Source: Strongylocentrotus purpuratus
Taxonomy: Eukaryota > Echinodermata > Echinoidea > Camarodonta > Strongylocentrotidae
Direction of reading: 5' to 3'
NCBI RefSeq assembly: GCF_000002235.5
Contig: NW_022145607.1
Coordinates: 41,286,817-41,350,816, forward strand
DNA length: 64,000 bases
The translations under genes and the position numbers were made by a program. Below are positions 1 through 20,055 of this stretch, piece by piece (the first letter of the stretch is position 1; the number at the start of each line of letters is the position of its first letter). The notes below the pieces were generated by a model. The model saw only the letters and a list, made by a program, of their open reading frames with translations. It did no database searches and was not told where the DNA came from.

Positions 1-1020
1 ACAGTGTTACCTTTGTTTTTTGAAAAGTACTACTTTTACTTCAGATATGTGCTCCTTTTTCTTTCTAATAAGTGCGCCTTTTCACAAAGAAAAGGTGCCC
101 CTTTTTACTTCAGATAAGTGCCTCTTTTCCTATCTACTAAGTACCCCTTTTCACCTCTGATAAGTTCCCCTATTGTAATATGATAGATATGTGGTGTCCC
201 TCTTACTTTGACAAGTGCCACTTTTCTCTTTCAATATTAAAAATGCCCGTATTCCCTACTTAGTGTCCCTTTTTAGGCCGGGTGCTAGATGTGCCCTTTA
301 GAAAAATCTCTAACACGTGCCCCTTTTACTTTGATACGTGCCAAATTCCCCCTCCATATCTATAAATATGTATGAAAAGTATGCCCCTTATACACTAAAA
401 TGTTTGCCCATTTAAACTACCATGACATATTTTATTCAACCACGACATATTTTATGCAACTGCTGAACGACGCATTTTCCAACATATCTTATAAACCTCA
501 CGCCTTTTTGCACTTTATAGAATGCCAAGGTAATCAATTGCCCTTTGATGAGGAATATAAATGTTTTCAAACTCAAAGCATCTAAATTACCGAATGTCAT
601 TCATGTTAAAAAATACATAGACATGATTACCATAATATGTGCTACTTAACAAGATAAAAATAATTATTATACGAAAAATTTATATAGCGCTTGTGACATA
701 AAAGTTTCAAAGCGCTGTACACAAATCAAGATTACTTCAAGGAAAATCAATATTATTATAATAAATGGAATTAACACTAACAAGATGTTTCTTTTTCTTT
801 CTCATCTCTCATATCTCTCTCGAAACAGTAAATTTCTCCCTAAAATGTGCCCCTGATTAAAAAAGACTGAGAGTTAAATTCTTCTTAAATTTCCCCGAAA
901 CTCGCTCTCTACGCTCGTTTGCATTCATTCATAGTTATCTGATTAAGTAATAATTATATTGACGTCTTTATAAATGTTTTCATTATGACATTGCTAAGTT
1001 TTAAAACCCAATCAGGATCG
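1..1020. repeat. Degenerate short repeats, no gene seen
   Basis: Positions 1-380 contain many diverged copies of a 25-30 bp motif around AAGTGCCCCTTTT, with more copies at 840-860 and 1900-1960. The rest is AT-rich, with no supported coding sequence. Confidence 0.5.
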
Positions 1021-1029
1021 ATTATTGCA

Positions 1030-1670
1030 TCGGGGTCCGCTCGCTATTCATAAGGACCGCTATTCGTAAGGACCGCTATTCATAATTTGAGAAAAGGGTC
1101 GCTATTCATAATATGAGAAGAGAGTGGCTATGCATAATACAAGATTTCCCCATCTTCTCGTATTATGAATAGCGACCCCGATTTCGTGTGATGAATAGAG
1201 GTCCTTATGAGTAAATGGAGGCGCGATTGCTCAGTCGGTAGAGCAGTGGTCTCGTAATCCGGTGACCCGTCTCGAAACCAAGGCGATGCGCCAGTGCCCT
1301 TTGGTAAGGCATTAATCCTCATTACCAGGTCTCTCGGAGAGGACCTAAAGCCGTCGGCCGTCTGGTTGCTAACTTACAAGCATTTATGCTTTCTTAGCAG
1401 TCAGGTAAAATAACCACCACCAATTTGTACAATTTGAATTATGAATAGCGACCATTATCTCATATTATGAATAACGGTCATTATGACTTTATGATTAGTG
1501 AACCCCCCTCCCCTTCCGTTTTATGAACAGCGGTCCTTCACCTTTAGGAAGCTCCACGTTACGAATAGCGGTCCTTATAAACAGCGGTCCTAATGAATAG
1601 CGGTCCTTATGAATAGCGGTCCTTATGACTAGCGGTCCTTATGACTAGCGAGGTTAAGAACTAATCGGTC
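1030..1670. repeat. Repeat cluster around GAATAGCGGTCCTTAT with a nested SINE
   Basis: The motif GAATAGCGGTCCTTAT and variants occurs many times, with both orientations seen near 1085-1200 (an inverted repeat around 1140). The SINE at 1213-1432 interrupts the cluster. Confidence 0.6.
1213..1432 (+). repeat. tRNA-derived SINE, copy 1
   Basis: The head looks like a tRNA: GGCGCGATTGCTCAGTCGG and GTAGAGCA (A-box region), then a degenerate B box (GTCTCGAAACC). The body CCTTTGGTAAGGCATTAATC is shared with the copies at 4223-4395 and 26965-27200. The end is AT-rich (ACCACCACCAATTTG). The B box is too degenerate for a working tRNA gene. Confidence 0.65.
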
Positions 1671-2747
1671 GTATTAATGTGACCGCCAAAATCTTCGAAT
1701 GTTTGCTTGCTTGCAAATGAATATTCAGACCATCACATACAACATCAATATATTCGGCTGAAGCAGTATCTTAATTGGACCACGTAAAAAAAAAATCCAG
1801 AAGATCATACCTGATAATATATCTATTTTCGTGTAAGGGTATATGCAATGTCTAAAGATTGTAATTTTTCGCTTTGAGGTTATCCTTTTTGGTTGTCCCT
1901 TTTTTTTCTAGAAAGTGCCCCTTTTTGCTGGGGAGCTCCCTTTTTGAAAAACGCTCCGCCGCCCATGTCAAAGAAATGGTTAATACATGTACATACAGCA
2001 TCAGTAATAAATGAAAAATGTAGCCTATACCAATAAGATTTCCAATGGTACATGCTATCGACTGGTTTCCTTATTAGTGCTTATGGTCTTTATTGAAGCC
2101 ACATTCCTTTTAGTTTTACCAGATGATAGATCATTCCCTTACTACCCACACAAATCTAAAGGTATACTTAATAGCATACGGTACGAATTAGCACAGCCTG
2201 GGATGAACGTTGCCTTAGACTCCATGCTGTGTAACGAGGCAGGGGGGGGGGCATATTTAAGAATTTGCTATGGCGTATCCTGAATTCGATACACATCAGG
2301 GGGCGGAATCCAGTGAAGGGAGGGGGTGGGTAGCTAAGGAGGAATCCTGGATGTGTAAAATTAGCGTCCCATGTCATAGATCGATTGTGAGTCCCCACTG
2401 CAAGTTTGATTTGTATGTTAAATCTAACGGAAGGGGGGGGGGGGGAGGCGCTTACATCGGATCATCGCGTCGGGTCGGGTGGTCGAGCTACTCAATATTT
2501 TGTGAAAACATGCCCTTTTATTCACGGAATAGTAGGGGGAGTAATGTGTGTGAAAAAACCCCTCTCCTCTACAAATGGTCTTGTCCAATTTACCCGACGC
2601 TTTTTGAAAACCCTTCGCCAAAAAGGTCGTGTACCCCTACCACCCGACCGAATGCGGCGCCCCCAATTATGCCCTATGTCTATGATATTGAACATTGGTT
2701 TTATAGTATTTGTTTTCAATGAGATATTCGTCTCTTTTTCTCCACAG
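1671..2747. other. Upstream part of gene 1, no exon 1 found
   Basis: This is intron 1 and/or 5' flank of gene 1. It has homopolymer G runs near 2240 and 2432 and frames with no family match. ATG followed by GT occurs (for example at 2045), but none has a good donor context. Confidence 0.4.
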
Positions 2748-7780
<5,033 letters not shown>

Positions 7781-8386
7781 AATAATGGGACAGCGAGCAC
7801 TACAAGAGTTCTGTTAGGAAATACGAAGTTAAATAATGGGCTTAACCACCAACTTCTATTCCTTAGATAAATTCAGATCCATAAATGATATCAAAAGGAG
7901 AGACAGTTTCAATCATGAAACTTGTTTTTTTTTAGAGAAAAAAACAACAACCATACTTTTATACTTATTTGTAAAATCACCCCTTTGGGATCTCTTGAAT
8001 AATTATTTTTCAGTCGTGAGTAGAAAGGGAGTATATTATACATGACCATGTACAAATCATTTATGTACCTCATGCAATATTTCACGTACGTGGATTAATA
8101 CTTTTTCAGTTTGTGCAAAGATTTAGCAATAAAAATTCGGAAAGGAAAGAAATGCATCTAAAAATGTATGTAGTTTTGTATGATACATATACTTAATGAT
8201 GAAACAGAACAAGAATAATGGGTAAGAATGGTATTCTATTCTACATTCTTCCGAAAAATTTGCTTTCCTTTGTTATGATTGTGGGAATACAGTGTATTTG
8301 TCTGGCCCCTTCAACCCCCACTTCCACACGCTACAACAGAACAAGACAAGGGGCGGAGAGACGTAAAAGAATAGAAAGTGTGTGTG

Positions 8387-8428
<42 letters not shown>

Positions 8429-8588
8429 AGAAGGCGGGGGTCCTTCACAATATTGAGCAAAGAAGAAAGCCAAAAAAATAAATGCAGCGGTGGATGTTTT
8501 AGAAAAGTGTTTCGTAAAAGGAAGTAAAAGAAATCAGTGCGAGGATGAATAAGAAAGAGATAACGGGAAAGAAGGGTGGAGGGATCGG

Positions 8589-8629
<41 letters not shown>

Positions 8630-9080
8630 TGAGAGAAAGAGAGAGAGAGAGAGAGAGAGGGAGGGAGGGAGAAAGAGAGGTAGAGAAAGAGAGTGCTAAT
8701 AGGAAAATACATATACATTTATTTTTAAACAGTCATCCTGTAATCTGTCAAAAGATGGCGCGCTTGACAATAGACCAAGAATACTCGTGACGAAAAACTC
8801 GCTCTCCGACCCCGACCCCCATACGGAATTATCTGTCATTGTCACTCTGTCCTATTTTAAAGAACATGCATTCACTTGTATTATTAGCCTACTGAAGGAT
8901 TACTTATTGATTTATTGATTCGATACAATGACAGGGCACACGAGTCCTATGTTATGAGGTGGTGACACCCCGTAATGCAAGTCGATAATCAATAAGCGCA
9001 GCCAAACGGATAATCTGTTTGATTGAGTGTGAGGTAGACCGTGACAACGAGTCGAACTAAGTGCAAAGACAGGAACATCA
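7781..9080. other. 3' flank of gene 1 and microsatellites
   Basis: AT-rich flank, then (GT)n at about 8380-8426 and (GA)n at about 8594-8692. No gene is supported; frames here are microsatellite shadows. Confidence 0.6.
8128..8133 (+). terminator. Polyadenylation signal, gene 1 (candidate)
   Basis: AATAAA about 350 bp after the TGA of gene 1. It is the first clean consensus signal I see downstream. Confidence 0.4.
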
Positions 9081-9407
9081 TTAAAGATAAACTTGAGTTC
9101 TGGTAAAAAAAAAGAAAATGAAATCTCACAGAATCAAACGAAACTTTCACTGAATGTTCAAGATTGAAAATAATAAAATTTTGGTAGAAAATGTACATTG
9201 GCTGAGTAATGAGCATAGAAAGATAAGGAAATCAAGGTTAGTAGCCATTTGTGTAGTCCCATATACATCTTTCTGTGATTTTGATGACTCCAGAACCTTG
9301 CAGTACACATCAATACTTACATGCTACATGATCAACTTTTTCTGATCCATTCCACACCTTTTCTTTCACAAGGCAATCGCATTACCAGAACTCATCTTTA
9401 TCTTTAA
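9081..9407. mobile_element. TTAA-flanked MITE, copy 1
   Basis: The ends TTAAAGATAAACTTGAGTTC and GAACTCATCTTTATCTTTAA are inverted copies with TTAA at both borders. The inside shares GTAGTCCCATATACATC and the run through CCAGAACCTTGCAGTACAC with five other copies. TTAA targets are typical of piggyBac-type elements (known); the assignment is inferred. Confidence 0.75.
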
Positions 9408-9911
9408 ACTTCATTCTACAAGTAAACATAGTACACTCAGCCTCAGCATACATTGTATCAATTAATATATCAATGTCAAACCTATAACAACATATTTTTT
9501 TAGGTTATGTGCTTTCATTCGTTCAATCAATATGTGATTCAAAGCGGTGACAGATTCTCTGCCAAAACCAATGTTGGCCATAAAACTTGAATGATTTTTT
9601 TACCTCTTTTCATGAAATGATTACTACATTATGATCAGATGACTGAAGAGTCATAAAGAATGATCGATAGAGTTCTGTAAAGGATTTCATTTTTATCTGT
9701 CAACAATAAACCATTATTTTCACAATAATTTCATGAAATTAGGTAAGGAAAATGATACCAAATATAATTATGGGCAACAGTATAAAAGGGGTGGTACTAC
9801 AGCAAACGTGGATACTGTCGGAGACATCACATTCACTAATCGATGGACCACGAGACCAACAACCTAAAAAAATGATAATGACGGTCTCTTCAGAAAAGTT
9901 GCCAAAAGGCC

Positions 9912-10189
9912 CAGGCGCGGATCCAGGATTTCTTAGGGGGGGGGGGGGGGGGGGGGGGGGGCAAATTTGAGATCAATTTGAAATTTAGTGTGCTCAAATA
10001 AAATCGTGTCGGCCATTATTTCGCTCAGTGGGGGAAGGGGGGGGGGTATTGAGCACTAATGTTTTTGTTTGGGCCCTCGAAAATTGAAAAATGGCACGGA
10101 TGAAGGGAGTAGGGGGTGGGGCATCTCCAAAAAAAAGTAAAATTAACGTGGTTTTACACCAGGGGGGCCGCCCCCTGGATCCGCCACTG
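9912..10189. mobile_element. hAT-like element with long poly-G
   Basis: The ends are CAGGCGCGGATCCAGG and CTGGATCCGCCACTG. The flanks AAAAGGCC and AATAGGCC agree at 7 of 8 positions, an aged 8-bp duplication. A run of about 25 G follows the left end. Confidence 0.7.
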
Positions 10190-10783
10190 AATAGGCCCAA
10201 GAGATCGACCCGTCAGCTAGTCGGTCCAGAATGTTGAACGTCGGTCTTCAGAACCGTAAGGCCCGCGTTCAGAAGTCCCGCAAGGCCGACATTATCGGCT
10301 TCCAGGGCTGTCGGTCTCTATAGGGTTGTACAAACTTATACTCATAAGAAACAAAAAATCCGGAGACGGAAACTGGAGTCATGTATCCATCATGCAGTGA
10401 TTTTTTTTGTTTAAAATACAGGCTCAACATTTTTAATATCTAACAAATTAAACATTTCTCTCTCTTGAATAAAAACCCATATATTTTTCACATCAAGGTT
10501 TAGCCAACTTATCGTGGAGGTCATTTTGCATGTATCTGTATAAATAAACTCCGGTATTCTTTAGAAATACATCTGACGGTTGAACGACAGTACAAACAAG
10601 TGGTGACCCTAAATCGATACGATCAATAGCCATACATGTGTGGTTGGCTTGAGAGGTGGCTTGTCATTTGTCTAATTTCCCCGATACATAATGACAGGAT
10701 CAATGGCAAAATCGGTTATAAAAAAAGTTATGACTATATTAAGAATAATGATAATGAAATGAGACACAGGAATGGGGGAAGAA

Positions 10784-10876
<93 letters not shown>

Positions 10877-11143
10877 AAGAGAGACGGAAAGAGAGCAGAG
10901 AGAAGGACTTATAAATGAGAGGAAATACCATACAGACCAAATAGGCAGACAGTCAGTCATTCTTGAAATAATTCATCGTCTGTTCGAACGGAGCCAGAAG
11001 AGTTTTATCACAAGTGCAACAGAACAGGATAAAACTATTAAACTGTTTGATACATTTTCAAGCGTTTTTAATAACTTTTAAAAACAGATTAAGAAGAATT
11101 TAAGGAAATATAGACAATACAAAATCTTCCAAGTTGTGTAATA
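10190..11143. other. Spacer with (GA)n microsatellite
   Basis: A (GA)n tract of about 80 bp runs from about 10794 to 10872, with unique AT-rich sequence on both sides. No gene is seen. Confidence 0.5.
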
Positions 11144-11896
11144 TTAAAGGAAACCAAAACCTTCATACTAAGTTACTTTTATTGTAAAGTTTAAAAGATT
11201 TGAATAAAATCAGTGAAAGTTTGAACAAAATCGGACAAGGAATAAGAAAGTTAGAGCTTTTTGAAGTGACTAGTCACTAGAGGGCGGTATTCAATTTGAT
11301 GACATCATCTGTGAACAACTCTCCATGCCTTTTGTACATAAAATTTCACAATTTTTTTGTTTTCTTCGTATTTATTTGTGTTCTTGATCCGACTTCATAA
11401 CATGTGAAGTAGAATATCATTTTCAGTGCATTCTATATCTTGCTTTCAGGGGAGTACATTATCTCAATCACAAGAAAGAAGGAAAAACATGAAATTTGAT
11501 GTACAAAAGGCATGGAGAGTTTTCCACAGATGATGTCATCAAATTGAATACCGCCCTCTAGTGACTAGTAATTTCAAAAAGCTCTATTTCAACGCCATAA
11601 CTAGGCGTTGTGGCGTGCGCCTGTAATCCAGCCAACAGTGGAAGTTACAAACTGATTCAGCCGAGGACGCAGGTTCAAAACTGAGTCACGTCTTTCGGAT
11701 GGTGACGTTAAAGGTCGGTCCCAGACGTAAATAATCATATCTGATTGATACACGTCTGTAAAAACCCAATTACACACACACACATCTTACTTCCTTATTC
11801 CTTGCCCGATTTTGTTCAAATTTTCACTGATATTTTTCAAATATCTTAAACTTTACAATAAAAGTAACTTGGTATGAAGGTTTTGGTTTCCTTTAA
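11144..11896. mobile_element. TTAA-flanked foldback MITE with nested SINE, copy 1
   Basis: Both ends are TTAAAGGAAACCAAAACC in inverted orientation, with arms of over 200 bp that carry CACTAGAGGGCGGTATTC. The SINE at 11600-11784 is inserted in the right arm. The sister copy is at 13304-13850. Confidence 0.8.
11600..11784 (+). repeat. SINE with a 7SL-RNA-like head
   Basis: The first about 30 bp (GGCGTTGTGGCGTGCGCCTG, then TAATCCAGC) closely resemble the 5' Alu domain of SRP 7SL RNA. Next come GCCGAGGACGCAGGTTCAAA and a unique tail, CATATCTGATTGATACACG then TCTGTAAAAACCCAA and (CA)n. The same tail without the head occurs at 39532-39600 and 57380-57436. Confidence 0.6.
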
Positions 11897-12420
11897 GTAT
11901 TGAGGCAGTTTTAGAGCATGGACAGTTTTGTCAAGAATATATTGTTAAAATTGACCTTGACATAATTGTGCGCAGGAAAAATAGAAAGTATACAAATAAC
12001 ACGGAATCTCATTATCCTCGTGTAGAAAATTACGATCGAGAAGATAATATTTAATTATTGGGGGCCTAAGTAATTCTATTTCAACGATCTGACTTCTTAT
12101 TTAAATATGGAACAATTTAGCCTACTGCAACATTGCAAAACTCTATTGGCCGACAATAGTTTTTCAAGTTCATAACTCGGTTCTGGAAAGCACCGTGTTC
12201 TTGCTTTGTTTGCGCGGTCTTCCTTTCGTGTTCTGTTCTCGGTAAAGCAGATCGAATTATTGATATCATCTTTGTGTGGTCAGAAAACAGTTGTACCTTT
12301 TGAAAGATGTGGTTACATGCGGCACCATTTTTCGTTCGACCCGTGGTCTGGGGGTCTAGGACTAGCCCGCCAACTGAAAATGACCGCTTCTTGCACTCAC
12401 AAACAATAAAACGCTCTCTG
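11897..12420. other. Spacer upstream of the gene 2 promoter
   Basis: AT-rich sequence with no recognisable gene; distal regulatory sites of gene 2 may lie here. Confidence 0.4.
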
Positions 12421-12512
12421 ATTGGTTGAACTGATGTGGTTTCCCTGGAAACGCCTCGACTAGTCTGTTTGTTGACTTGGAGCAAACTGGAGATTGGGAG
12501 GTCCTTATAAAG
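12421..12512 (+). promoter_or_regulatory. Gene 2 core promoter: inverted CCAAT, X-box-like site, TATA
   Basis: ATTGG (inverted CCAAT) lies at 12421-12425. GTTTCCCTGGAAAC at 12439-12452 matches the palindromic RFX X-box consensus GTTNCCATGGNAAC at all but one defined position. TATAAAG lies at 12506-12512, about 100 bp before the ATG. RFX factors control ciliary genes in animals (known); binding here is inferred. Confidence 0.6.
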
Positions 12513-12609
12513 AGTGCTCTAACTGGTCAAACGGCATTTGAATCACATTGCTTACGGCACATCATACGTTGCGAGCAGTTCGTGAAAATTCACTACAAAC
12601 AATCACATC

Positions 12610-16116
<3,507 letters not shown>

Positions 16117-18940
16117 ACATAATATTTACGCTTTACTTAAAACGCAATGCCTGAAACGCTCACCAAAAGCACAAACATGGCAATATATTCTTGTATTGAT
16201 TCAGAGTAAATCATAATTGTCAATATTACCTTGCAAATTTGGAATCAGCCTGCTCTATTCCATTTGTTCGTCTATGATCTTGCAATATTATATTTGTTGG
16301 AACCTAGCCCGCATTGAAATAAGGATTAAAATATCAACTTTAGAAGAAAATGAAACAGTTTCTTTGTTGTATTATTGCATGTCGCTGGTGATATTGATGT
16401 AAATGTAGTAATATTAAGTTGATGATCAAGGAAGCGATAAGAGAAAGATTGAACGACATTGAATGATTGATTCATTGATTCACTGATTCATTGATGAAGC
16501 GGTTGTTTATTTAGTGAATGAATGCGCCTGAGATTAAACGATGGATCGATTTACTTGATTGGTTTTATTTACTTGCCCAGCAAGACGAGGTAGTAATTAA
16601 AGTAATTAATTTCATGATCAAGCGTTTGGGCAAGAGAATGGTTGAATGATAGATTGGTGGATTGATTGTTTGACTGAATAGTTGATTAATTGATGAAGTG
16701 GTTATTTAGATAATTAATGAATTGATAACTTGCGGGACAAGACGAGGGATTGTTCAATTATTGATTGATCAAGAGAGTAATGAAATGTGTGAGAGATTGA
16801 TTAAGAAATTCTTTATTGAGAATGCATGCGTTTGAGAATAAAGGGTGAATCAATGTGCTGACTGGTTTTGAAAACTTGATCCACCAGACGAGGGATTGGT
16901 TAAATAGTAAAAGCTTAACGGAGAGGTTGAGCATTTGAATTAGAAATTGGTGAATTATTGAATAAGAAATTAAATCTATGTACACCAGGGCCCCGTCTTA
17001 CAAAGAGTTACGATCGATCCAATCAATCGCAAGTTTGCAGTCTCCAATCTCTTATGTACATATTTACGATTGATATCAATCGCAAATAAGTTACGATTGA
17101 TATCAACTCTTTGTAAAACGGGGCCCAGATGTTAATCCATCCATCTACATGTCTTACTTGTCTACTGATCCGTCTATTCATATATGTTTCAGTCGTTCCA
17201 TTTAAATACCATATCGATCTACATGTATCTCTCTCTATATATTTAGTCATATTTAGTATTTAGTTAGTCATGAACCGCTAATTTATCTTCAGTCTGACTA
17301 AATCTATATTTTGACCTAGGCCTTCATCTTTATACGTAATACGACGTAATCATATAGGGACTATTAAAAAAAAAAAAAAAATCTGTGCTTTCTTAGGACA
17401 ACAAGATGAAGTACATGTATGTGTTCATTAATGTTCATATATAAACATCAAGGGTTTGGGAAGTCAGAATCAAATGTTTCAAAGCTAAAGCAAAACATTG
17501 TACTAAGTGATATATACATGCTTAAATGTTTGTAAGGCGCCATTAAAGTGACTCGGCAACATTGTTGAAGGTTGATGAAAAACTGCGTGATTTTCGTTTA
17601 AAATGTTACTTATTATATATCTTTTACTGTACTAGCTCTCTAACATGCAATCAAATCCTGATACAATTATCAAACCACAAAAATATTTGTGGTTTCTTTG
17701 AAGGCGTCACTGTGCAACACCCTCTAACAGTAAATTATCCCAACCATTTCTGAATTTTCCCAACCATTTTTCCATGACAACAAGACACAAGACAAGGTTT
17801 AAAAAATCTGTCAACACTTAAGTGTCTGGAATGGTATACAAAGCCAATTCGTTGCTTTGTGACGATTTACATTCACCTACAATTTATTTAAATTGTAATT
17901 ATATAGTTGGGAGAATTAAGGAATCAGTCAAATTCGTTTTTCATAATGTTAATGGTCTCTTTTCACTCAAACTTTCAGATTATCTTTAAATTGTCCTGTT
18001 GGTGATTGGGCGGGGGTGATTGCCCAGGGGGTAATTGTACTAGAACCCATTTATTTATCTTGAAGAGGAAAATAAATCAACAGCAGACTAGTAGTGCTTG
18101 TATTTTTCACTTTATCATCTAAGATCAAAGAAATCTGACCCCTCCCCCTCCCTCCAAATTATTATTTTTTTTAAATTTGAGGGCTTTCCAAAACTCGAAA
18201 CGAGTTAAGTAGTAAATCATGATTGAGACGGATACGACATGAGCATACCCCCGCTTGTGGTGGGAAATCGCTACTTCGCCTGCCTCCGCTGCCTGACAGG
18301 AGCAGACGATAAACTAGGAAACCCGTCACGCTCACCAGACACTACGTCATTGATGACTCATCGGTCGTTCGCCGACGACGACATATCTTACGATCCCGCT
18401 TGAATAATTCCGGTCTTTGCATGTATACAATACGTGGTCTAGCTTTTCGTTTTGCATGAATAGGATATGTCATCAGAGAAGGCAGATTTCTAGAATCAAC
18501 ATAATATATGTAACTGCACCCTGTGTGTAGAATAAGATACACAGTCCCAATTTAGTATGTAGGATGAATACCCAGGGGGGAGGGGGGGGGGGTGTACTCA
18601 TATATTAAGATATACGGGGGGGTGCCGCTCTAATATGTCACTTTTTCGCAAAAATACCTAAACATGGGTTCCATTTTTTAACTAAAATATCCCTAAACGT
18701 GGGTACGGTTATTCAAAATTTCCTAAAATGTGAAAAATGGGTTTTACTTCGAGAAAAATCCCCCAAAATGACCCATAGAAATTGCATAGGGCTTCTGAGT
18801 ATTCGCCTGAGATGAATAGTTTGAACAAAAACGTCTTGCAATCTATCGTACCCGCCTATAGCTCCTTGGACTCGAATCATGCTCCTATGTTTACGTGTAT
18901 ACCGTTATGACATGATACTATATACTATATTAGCAAAGCC
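16117..18940. other. 3' flank of gene 2 and AT-rich spacer
   Basis: At 16440-16980 there is a degenerate repeat rich in ATTGATTGATT, with a recurring CAAGACGAGG about every 150-180 bp. The rest is AT-rich. No gene is supported. Confidence 0.5.
16988..17126. mobile_element. Short inverted-repeat element with GGGCCCCG ends
   Basis: It starts GGGCCCCGTCTTACAAAGAG and ends CTCTTTGTAAAACGGGGCCC, with copies of GATTGATATCAA and related motifs inside. About 140 bp. From memory this kind of element is common in echinoderm and related genomes. Confidence 0.6.
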
Positions 18941-18946
18941 GCCGTG

Positions 18947-20055
18947 TTAACATATACAATTTTGGAAACGCCCCCCTCTCAAAAAATGAAATGGAAGCTC
19001 TTATCAACAATCATCTGAAAGAATATGTTTTGACTGTTCGTTACGTGATGATACAAAGTTTGCCGGGAAACCGCCTACTATTGATATGTTTGGTAAATTA
19101 TCATATCTATCCGGACTGGATAGATATCGCGTAGTCCCATTTACATCTTTCTGTTTACAGTGCTTGTAACTTTACAAAGACTGGGCCAAATTTCTTATCA
19201 TTTTGATGATTCCAAAACCTTGCAGCAGGCGCGTAGCCAGGGGGGGGGGCGGTGGGGGCGGTCGCCCCGCCCCCCGAAAAAAAACGCCGGCCAAAAAAAA
19301 AAAAGAGAGAAAAAAAAAGAAAGGAAGAGGACGTAGGAAGAAAAAGGAGAACGGAACAAGGAATCGTCTTCTTTCTCTAATAATTTAATGAAACGTCTAA
19401 GCTTCCGTGCTTCGCGCGGGAGGGGAGGGGGGAACTGAATTCAGATAAGGATTAAGAGTCGAGAACGGTACAACAAATCGTCTTCTTTCTCTAATAATTT
19501 ATGAAACGTCAAAGCTTCCGCGGGAGGGGAGGGGGGGGGGGAACTGAATTCAGACAAGGATTAAGAGTCGATCGAGAATTGTACAACAAATCTTCTTTTT
19601 TCTTTAATAATCTAATAAAACTTCAGAGCTTCCACGGAGGAAGGGGAACTTGATACAAAAAAAGGATTAAGAGTCGAGGACGGTACAGCGAATCGTCTTC
19701 TTTATTTAATGAAACGTGAACAGAAACTGCATTTAGATAAGGATTAAGAGTTGAGAACGGTCCAACGAATCGTCTTCGTTCTCTTATAATTTGATGAAAC
19801 CTCAAAGCTTTCGCGCTTCGCGCGGGAGGGGGGAAACTCCCCCTCTTTGCACCCTCCCCCCTAGGGAGCGCGCTCTGTAAGTGATTCGCACGCTTTGCGT
19901 GCTCACTACCGCCCCCCCCCCCCTAAAATCAAATCCTGGCTACGCGCTTGCCTTGCAGTACACATTTATACTTAAATGATCAACCTTTTCTGATCGATTC
20001 CACAACGTTTCTTTCACAATGCAATCGCATGACCAGAACTGATCTATGCCTTTAA
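18947..20055. mobile_element. TTAA-flanked MITE, copy 2, split by an hAT-like element
   Basis: It has the MITE interior (GGAAACCGCCTACTA, GTAGTCCCATTTACATC, CAATCGCATGACCAGAACTG) and TTAA at the presumed borders. The left terminal repeat has decayed. The element at 19226-19950 is inserted inside it, so this MITE is the older of the two. Confidence 0.7.
19226..19950. mobile_element. hAT-like element with internal tandem repeats
   Basis: The ends are CAGGCGCGTAGCCAGG and CCTGGCTACGCGCTTG, flanked by a perfect 8-bp duplication CCTTGCAG (19218-19225 and 19951-19958). The interior holds about 4-5 units of a roughly 110-bp repeat with AAGCTTCCGCG and GGATTAAGAGTCGAGAA, the same repeat that fills 55230-56700. 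Confidence 0.85.

Noticed and set aside
1213..1285. tRNA gene
   Set aside because: The A-box region is good, but the B box and cloverleaf are degenerate and the body continues as a shared SINE.
2045..2052. ATG followed by GT as exon 1 of gene 1
   Set aside because: The donor GTACAT is weak, the leader lacks the look of the other genes, and there is no TATA box at the usual distance.
10225..10325. GC-richer patch resembling coding sequence
   Set aside because: No frame gives a recognisable protein and it is too short to support an exon.
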